A program made the translations under genes and the position numbers. Below are positions 59,396 through 64,000 of a DNA stretch of 64,000 nt, in pieces. Position 1 is the stretch's first letter. Each line of letters starts with the position of its first letter. The DNA comes from Helianthus annuus (lineage: Eukaryota; Streptophyta; Magnoliopsida; Asterales; Asteraceae): positions 8,208,915 through 8,272,914 of the forward strand of contig NC_035448.2 in NCBI RefSeq assembly GCF_002127325.2, given 5' to 3'. The notes below the pieces were generated by a model. It ran no database searches and was not told the origin of the DNA. It saw nothing but the letters and a program-made list of their open reading frames with translations.

Positions 59396-59575
59396 CCGAC
59401 CCGACCCGAAACCCGTTCTAACCCAAACCCGTTCAGACCCGAACCCGTTTTGACCCGAACCCGTTTTGACCCGAACCCGTTTCGACCCGAACCAAAACAA
59501 CACGTTTTTTAATTAACCCGTTTTGACCCGAACCCGTTTTGACCCATGACCCGACCCGACCCGACCCAACCCGTT
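59396..59575. repeat. CCCGTTTTGACCCGAA minisatellite
   Basis: A 16-bp unit, GACCCGAACCCGTTTT with variants, is repeated about ten times, ending 'acccaacccgtttgccaggt'. Such blocks are common inside plant transposons. Confidence 0.9.
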
Positions 59576-60109
59576 TGCCAGGTCTAATTTTGGCTATGCG
59601 TTATTCGATTTGTGTTTATGTATGAACTTGGCGTCGCTGCGAAGGTGTGTCTTTTTTTTTTTTTTTGCTTTCTATTCTTATATTATGGATCTTTTTAATG
59701 TTCAATGGATTTTTTGCAGCTACATTTTGATATGTTGTTACTTGATTGATGTCTACTTGGTTGCCTTTCCGTATAATCTTAATTTCCTTATGTTTTAGGG
59801 TTTATTGGTTCATTTTTTCGCTGTTAGAATTTGGGCTTCTACTATTCTAGCTATGGCTTAGTTTGGCCAGTTTCTTTCATTGCAGTTCACCTATACGAGT
59901 AACGCGATGCTGGTATGAAGCAGGTTGAATACTTGAATTGCTTAAAGTTCTTTTTTTTATAGTTTGATTGTTATGAGATATATTAACTAGTCTACCTACA
60001 ACAAGCATTGTATATTCGTTTGCTATATATATAATGCACACATGCATTATTCTATTTAGTTGACTTGTAAAAAAGTTTGTTTTAATTTTTGAACATTTTT
60101 CTTTCCTAG

Positions 60110-60290
60110 ACGTCAAAGAGTGACGATAAAAGCAACCTCCTTTGTTTTGGGCGTTGCATTAATACAACAGGGAGCTACAACTGTACATGTTGGCCAGGAT
60201 ACATCGGTGATGCAAAAACACCAGATGCTTGTCGACCAATCTCTAATGGTTCAAAATTTCCAGTCATGGTATTCACATTAGCTGCGTGGT
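60110..60290 (+). pseudogene. Captured wall-associated-kinase-like EGF exon
   Basis: It follows an acceptor-like 'tttcctag'. The reading CFGRCINTTGSYNCTCWPGY, IGDAKTPDACRPI, SKFPVMVF matches the calcium-binding EGF module and the juxtamembrane start typical of wall-associated kinases. No kinase domain is present in the window. Confidence 0.8.
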
Positions 60291-60531
60291 TCTTTATTAA
60301 CAACATCGGCCATCGGCCATGTTAAAACTTAATTACTTAGTAAATGGTCCAATATAGTTAGTGTTGTGCCTATATATGTATGTGTGTGACGTGACTTACG
60401 CCTAGCAGTATCTAAATGGAAAGATTTTTAGTTTTTCATGTCTTGCCTTTGTTTATCTTTCCCAAACCTGATTATTTTGCTTTCTATTTTAAGATAACTG
60501 CATGTGATGAGATGATTTTTCCTTTTATTTC

Positions 60532-60649
60532 ACATGTAGCTCTAGTGTTTGGTTTCATGGCAACATTATTTGGTATCGGTGTAGGCTCCTGTTGCTCTAT
60601 AGACGAGTCGTTTGACCTAACGTGCAACACGACTTACGACCCACCGAAG
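60532..60649 (+). pseudogene. Captured wall-associated-kinase pieces: membrane segment joined to GUB_WAK segment
   Basis: The reading ALVFGFMATLFGIGVGSCC, SIDESFDLTCNTTYDPPK ends at a donor-like AAG|GTATTC. The first part looks like the transmembrane start; the second is the N-terminal galacturonan-binding (GUB_WAK) cysteine motif. In a real kinase GUB_WAK precedes EGF and membrane segments, so the order here is scrambled relative to 60110-60290. The join falls in an FGIG motif shared by both source regions. Confidence 0.68.
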
Positions 60650-60718
60650 GTATTCACACAAATATACATACACATAACAAATAACCACATAAAGTTAAAA
60701 TTTCATACCTTTGCTTGA

Positions 60719-61235
60719 TGATTGAATGAGATGTCTAAAAAAACTTGTAAAATTCGACCTTCACCTAAATATAACAAAATATATTCAATAATATTCAATA
60801 AAACTAAAATAAAATTTCAATAAATGAAATAATACCTTTAGTTTAATGTATACATAAGATAAAACGAAGAAGATGATACAAATTTGACGAGCCTTCGTTT
60901 CTTCAAGTATTAAAGGAAAAAGATATGAAAAATATGAAATGTTTGTTTGAGATATTAAAGGAAAGAAGATGATGGAAGAAGATGATGATTTTCAAACTTT
61001 TGAATTCTTTCTCCTTCCTTTGACTACGTGTGTAGTCAAAATATTATCAATATCTTATTTTTTAAAAATAAATATTTAAGATATATGTGACTTGATTTGT
61101 ATATATTATCAATAGTTTATTTATATTAAGGTTAAAATGGTTCGAATTTATGTATATAAAAGTCAAGTTGTCAGACTTTATGGATTGAATTAATTATTGA
61201 ATGGGTCAAGTACATTCATTCACTAGAATGTAAAA
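60719..61235. other. AT-rich right part of the CACTA element
   Basis: No coding sequence or repeat boundary is recognised between the captured fragments and the subterminal repeats. Confidence 0.6.
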
Positions 61236-61490
61236 AAGGCGGTTATATTAGAACCGCATCTTATGGGCGAAATTGAATGATGCTAAAAATGCGATTACAT
61301 TAGAACCGCATCTTTTGCGAAATTGAAAGATACAAAAGATGCGGTTACATTAGAACCACATCTTTTGGGCGATGTTTTTTTTTAAATGAATACATGACTT
61401 TGTTAGATGAATCAAAAGATGCGGTTGCAACCTACCAACCGCATCTTTTGAAAACACCCATAGCATCCTTTGTTCATTTTTGTACTAGTG
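61236..61490. repeat. Right subterminal repeats and terminus of the CACTA element
   Basis: About seven copies of GATGCGGTT/AACCGCATCTTTTG appear in facing pairs, spaced by 'acatt' or 'gcaacctacc', and the region ends in TGTACTAGTG. The motif matches the left end (44110-44410). Confidence 0.85.
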
Positions 61491-61493
61491 ATA

Positions 61494-61852
61494 CGATACA
61501 GAAGGATTATTTTCTTCCACCAATTTGAACGCATAGTCACGGCAAACATTTCAAAATGGCATCGGCTACGATATTTTCTGGAACACTTAGATCTAAACGG
61601 TAATCGGCCTGGGTTTGATGCATGAGAGAGAGAGTGAGAGTGAGACCTTTGTTAGAGAGAGTGAGAGGGATGATGGAGGCGACGTTCGACCGTCAATCCA
61701 GGGTTTACGGTAGTGGAGGTGAGACGGTGGTGGTGGGTGTTCGAAGGTGGCGGCAGTGGGATGGTGGCAGCAGTGGGGCAGAAGTGCTAGTGATGTGGTG
61801 GTGGTTGTTGAGAGCGAGATAACGAAGAGAGAGACGAGGAAGATATATATAA
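61494..61852. other. Right flank of the CACTA element
   Basis: It has a GA-rich start (GAGAGAGAGTGAGAG) and a GGTGG-rich stretch at 61660-61810, similar in flavour to bases 1-180. A 66-codon open frame here is low-complexity. No gene is recognised. Confidence 0.5.
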
Positions 61853-62259
61853 GGGACCGCTAAAATGAAAACCATCTCCAGTTGTAAGAACCATTAGAAC
61901 TTTTTGATCCGGGGCGAGTTGGACCAAATTTTTTTTTCATAAACGTAGATGCGTGTATTATAAACACATTTGTAAAAAAATTCAAAAAAAAAAAATGTTG
62001 TGAGTGTAGTTTTGAGCACCACAAGTTTGTTTTTACGGGTACCGTAAATTTTATTTAAAATTTACAGTACACGTAAACACAAACTTGTGGTGCTCAAAAC
62101 TACACACACGATATTTTTTTTTTTGAATTTTTTATTTTTACAAATGTGTTTATAATACATACATCTACGTTTATGAAAAAAATTTTTGGTCCAACTCGCT
62201 CCGTACGGTGTAGTTCTCATTGTTCTTACAACTGGAGGTGGTTTCATTTTAGCGGTCCC
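61853..62259. mobile_element. Full-length hairpin MITE in a TA/TG microsatellite
   Basis: The ends GGGACCGCTAAAATGAAAAC and GGTTTCATTTTAGCGGTCCC pair, and pairing continues almost to the centre ('ttgtggtgctcaaaactac' with 'gtagttttgagcaccacaa'), with the loop near 62045. About 407 bp fold into one long stem. No coding capacity; flanks are TA-rich. Confidence 0.82.
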
Positions 62260-62260
62260 C

Positions 62261-62323
<63 letters not shown>

Positions 62324-62948
62324 GGAGGGGCTCATGCGAGAACCACCCTTATTGTGAGAACCTTGAGAACCAATGTGAACACAACCTAAAATAGCTAAAA
62401 AAAACCTAAAAAAACCTAACCACCCCCCCCTCAAAAAAAAACCTAAACCCCCAACCCCCCCCCCCCCCCCCAAAAAAAAAAAAAAAAAAAAAAAAAACCT
62501 AAACCCCCCACCCCCCAAAAAAACCTAACCCCCCCCCCCTCCAAAGCTAAATGCTAAAAACTAAAACCCCAAAAAAACCTATAAAAACCTTACCCCCCCC
62601 CAAAAAAAACCTAAACCCCTCTCCCCCACCCCCCCCCCCCCCCAAAAAAAAAAACCTAAACACCCCCCCCCTCCCAATCTAAAATGCTAAAAACTAAACC
62701 CCCAAAAAACCTAAAAAAATCTAAAAATATATATAAATTGTTTTTTTAATATTTTTTATGCTCAAATCGCTACTTTTAGTGGCCAAAAAAAAATTTTTTT
62801 AAATTTTTTTTTATTCGAAAGTAGCGATTTTTATATAGAAAATATTAAAAAAAATTGTGTGATTTTTAGCTATTTTTAGGCATTTTTTGTGTGTTCACAT
62901 TGGTTATCGCGGTTCTCACAATAAGAGGTGGTTCTCGCATGATATTCT

Positions 62949-62950
<2 letters not shown>
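62324..62950. mobile_element. Hairpin MITE in a TA microsatellite, C/A-rich core, copy 1
   Basis: The ends GGAGGGGCTCATGCGAGAAC and GGTTCTCGCATGATATTCTC are inverted; inner arms include 'attgtgagaacc' with 'ggttctcacaat' and 'aaatcgctacttttag' with 'aagtagcgattttt'. The core is CCCCCAAAAAACCTAAACCC runs. TG/TA and TA tracts flank it. Confidence 0.85.
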
Positions 62951-62983
<33 letters not shown>

Positions 62984-62986
<3 letters not shown>

Positions 62987-63516
62987 AGGGGCTCATGCGA
63001 GAACCACCCTTATTGTGAGAACCTTGAGAACCAATGTGAACACAACCTAAAATAGCTAAAAAAAACCTAACCCCCACCCCCACCCCAAAAAAAAAAAAAC
63101 TAACCCCCCCCCTAAAGGTAAATGCTAAAAACTAAAAACCTAAAAAAAAACCTAACCCCCCCCCCAAAAAAAAAAAAAAAACCTAAACCCCCCTCCCCCA
63201 CCCCCCAAAAACCTAACCCCCCCCACAAGCTAAAATGCTAAAAACTAAACCCCCAAAAAACCTAAAAAAATCTAAAAAAATCAAAAAAATCTAAAAATTT
63301 TTCTTTTTTTTAATATTTTTTATGCTCAAATCGCTACTTTTAGTGGCAAAAAAAAAATAAATTTTTTTTTTTGGGATTAAAAAACTAGCGATTTTTATAT
63401 AAAAAATATTAAAAAAAAATTGTGTGATTTTTAGCTAATTTTAGGCATTTTTGGTGTGTTCACATTGGTTCTCGCGGTTCTCACAATAAGAGGTGGTTCT
63501 CGCATGATCTTCTCCC
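62984..63516. mobile_element. Hairpin MITE in a TA microsatellite, copy 2 of the same family
   Basis: It has the same ends (GGGAGGGGCTCATGCGAGAA and GGTTCTCGCATGATCTTCTC) and core as 62324-62950, in the same arrangement, separated from it by only a 33-base TA tract. Core lengths differ, mostly in homopolymers. Confidence 0.85.
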
Positions 63517-64000
63517 TATATATTCCATGCGTGAACTGATTTGGACCATTGATTTCCTTTTTAGTTGTTAAGGGTATGATTGTAATTATATAAAAAATTA
63601 TATTTAAATCATTATTTTAATAATTGAATTAAGTTACATCTTTCCTATTTTAAATTCATTATCCACATTATCTTTTATTTCATTTTTATTTTTTAGATTT
63701 CGCCACCAGAATTCGGATTATGATTTTTAAGATTCACGTAACCTTCATATTCAACGGTATACACATGTGTACTTTGATATGAATTGAACAGTACACATGT
63801 GTACTCAGCATGGTACATATGTGTAATTAGCTACATAATACATACATATAAACAAAACTTGTAAACCTATTTTACATTAAGCAAATAACAATTTCCATAA
63901 TGTTTGCCAAACAAAAAAAAAACATACAATTACAAGTTCCAGTTTCGTGAAAACAATAAACGCAACATAATCGGAAAAATAAAAAAGACATAGTCTTTTA
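63517..64000. other. AT-rich sequence to the window end
   Basis: No gene is seen. Three palindromic ACACATGTGT-type motifs lie at about 63762-63820, like those in the core of the 13831 and 33465 elements. Confidence 0.5.

Larger units (their letters stand above)
44110..61490 (-). mobile_element. Complete 17.4-kb CACTA (En/Spm) DNA transposon with captured host sequences
   Basis: The termini are CACTAGTACA at 44110 and TGTACTAGTG ending at 61490, a perfect 10-bp inverted repeat starting with the diagnostic CACTA. A 3-bp duplication ATA flanks it (44107-44109 and 61491-61493). Subterminal repeats based on AGATGCGGTT lie at both ends. Two long genes, both minus strand, encode a TNP2-type transposase (53922-57233) and a Ptta/En/Spm-type protein with a Ulp1 protease domain (45308-50568). 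Both can be read without internal stops after removing GT-AG introns. The right part (58561-60649) carries host-gene fragments on the plus strand. Later insertions include a PIF/Harbinger MITE (57549-57898) and a GC-rich MITE (49536-50078). It is large for the family, mainly because of the captures and a 2-kb tandem array. Confidence 0.93.

Overview
This is a eudicot plant nuclear region. Its genes have many GT-AG introns, and it is AT-rich with dense layers of plant transposons of nearly every class. Several LTR and MITE motifs resemble ones I recall from Asteraceae, but that placement is a recollection and not proven here. I see only one intact host gene. Everything else is transposons, their decay products, host-gene fragments carried by a transposon, and simple repeats.

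Layout. 1-3940: AT-rich sequence with short tandem repeats. 3946-12646: a young, non-coding Ty3/Gypsy-type LTR retrotransposon on the minus strand, with 2.92-kb LTRs, a 5-bp target-site duplication (TSD), a primer binding site and a polypurine tract. 12950-16155: a run of non-coding elements with long terminal inverted repeats (TIRs), four of them set in TA or GA microsatellites. 16203-22370: a GGCGTTT-rich sequence split by a nested LTR insertion (16382-20194, TSD TTATT) that contains the 3' end of a Gypsy pol gene. 23685-25045: a TIR element just upstream of the host gene. 25786-38422: an intact 19-exon gene (1441 aa) for a full-size ABCG/PDR transporter of the ABCG35/36 type. Its introns 1, 3 and 6 are swollen by MITEs, a 1-kb hairpin and a SINE with a perfect 18-bp TSD. 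38423-44106: AT-rich flank, a Helitron-like element and a decayed LINE. 44110-61490: a 17.4-kb CACTA (En/Spm) transposon. 61853-63516: three more hairpin elements in TA or TG/TA tracts.

The CACTA element is the most interesting system. It has matching CACTAGTACA termini, an ATA TSD and subterminal palindromes built on AGATGCGGTT. Both element proteins can be assembled as open reading frames across introns: a 1074-aa TNP2-type transposase (2 exons) and an 825-aa protein (13 exons) joining a Ptta/En/Spm-type region to a Ulp1-like cysteine protease with His, Asp, Gln and Cys all present. It also carries unrelated host fragments: a tonoplast sugar transporter loop, leucine-rich repeats, and pieces of a wall-associated kinase ectodomain in altered order. 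It is therefore a candidate autonomous, gene-capturing CACTA element.

The second theme is a set of non-coding hairpin elements whose flanks are TA microsatellites. One copy with a readable flank (33465-33756) has a perfect 10-bp TSD, and another (26958-27571) has an imperfect 9-bp TSD. This suggests Mutator-like MITEs that prefer TA-rich targets.
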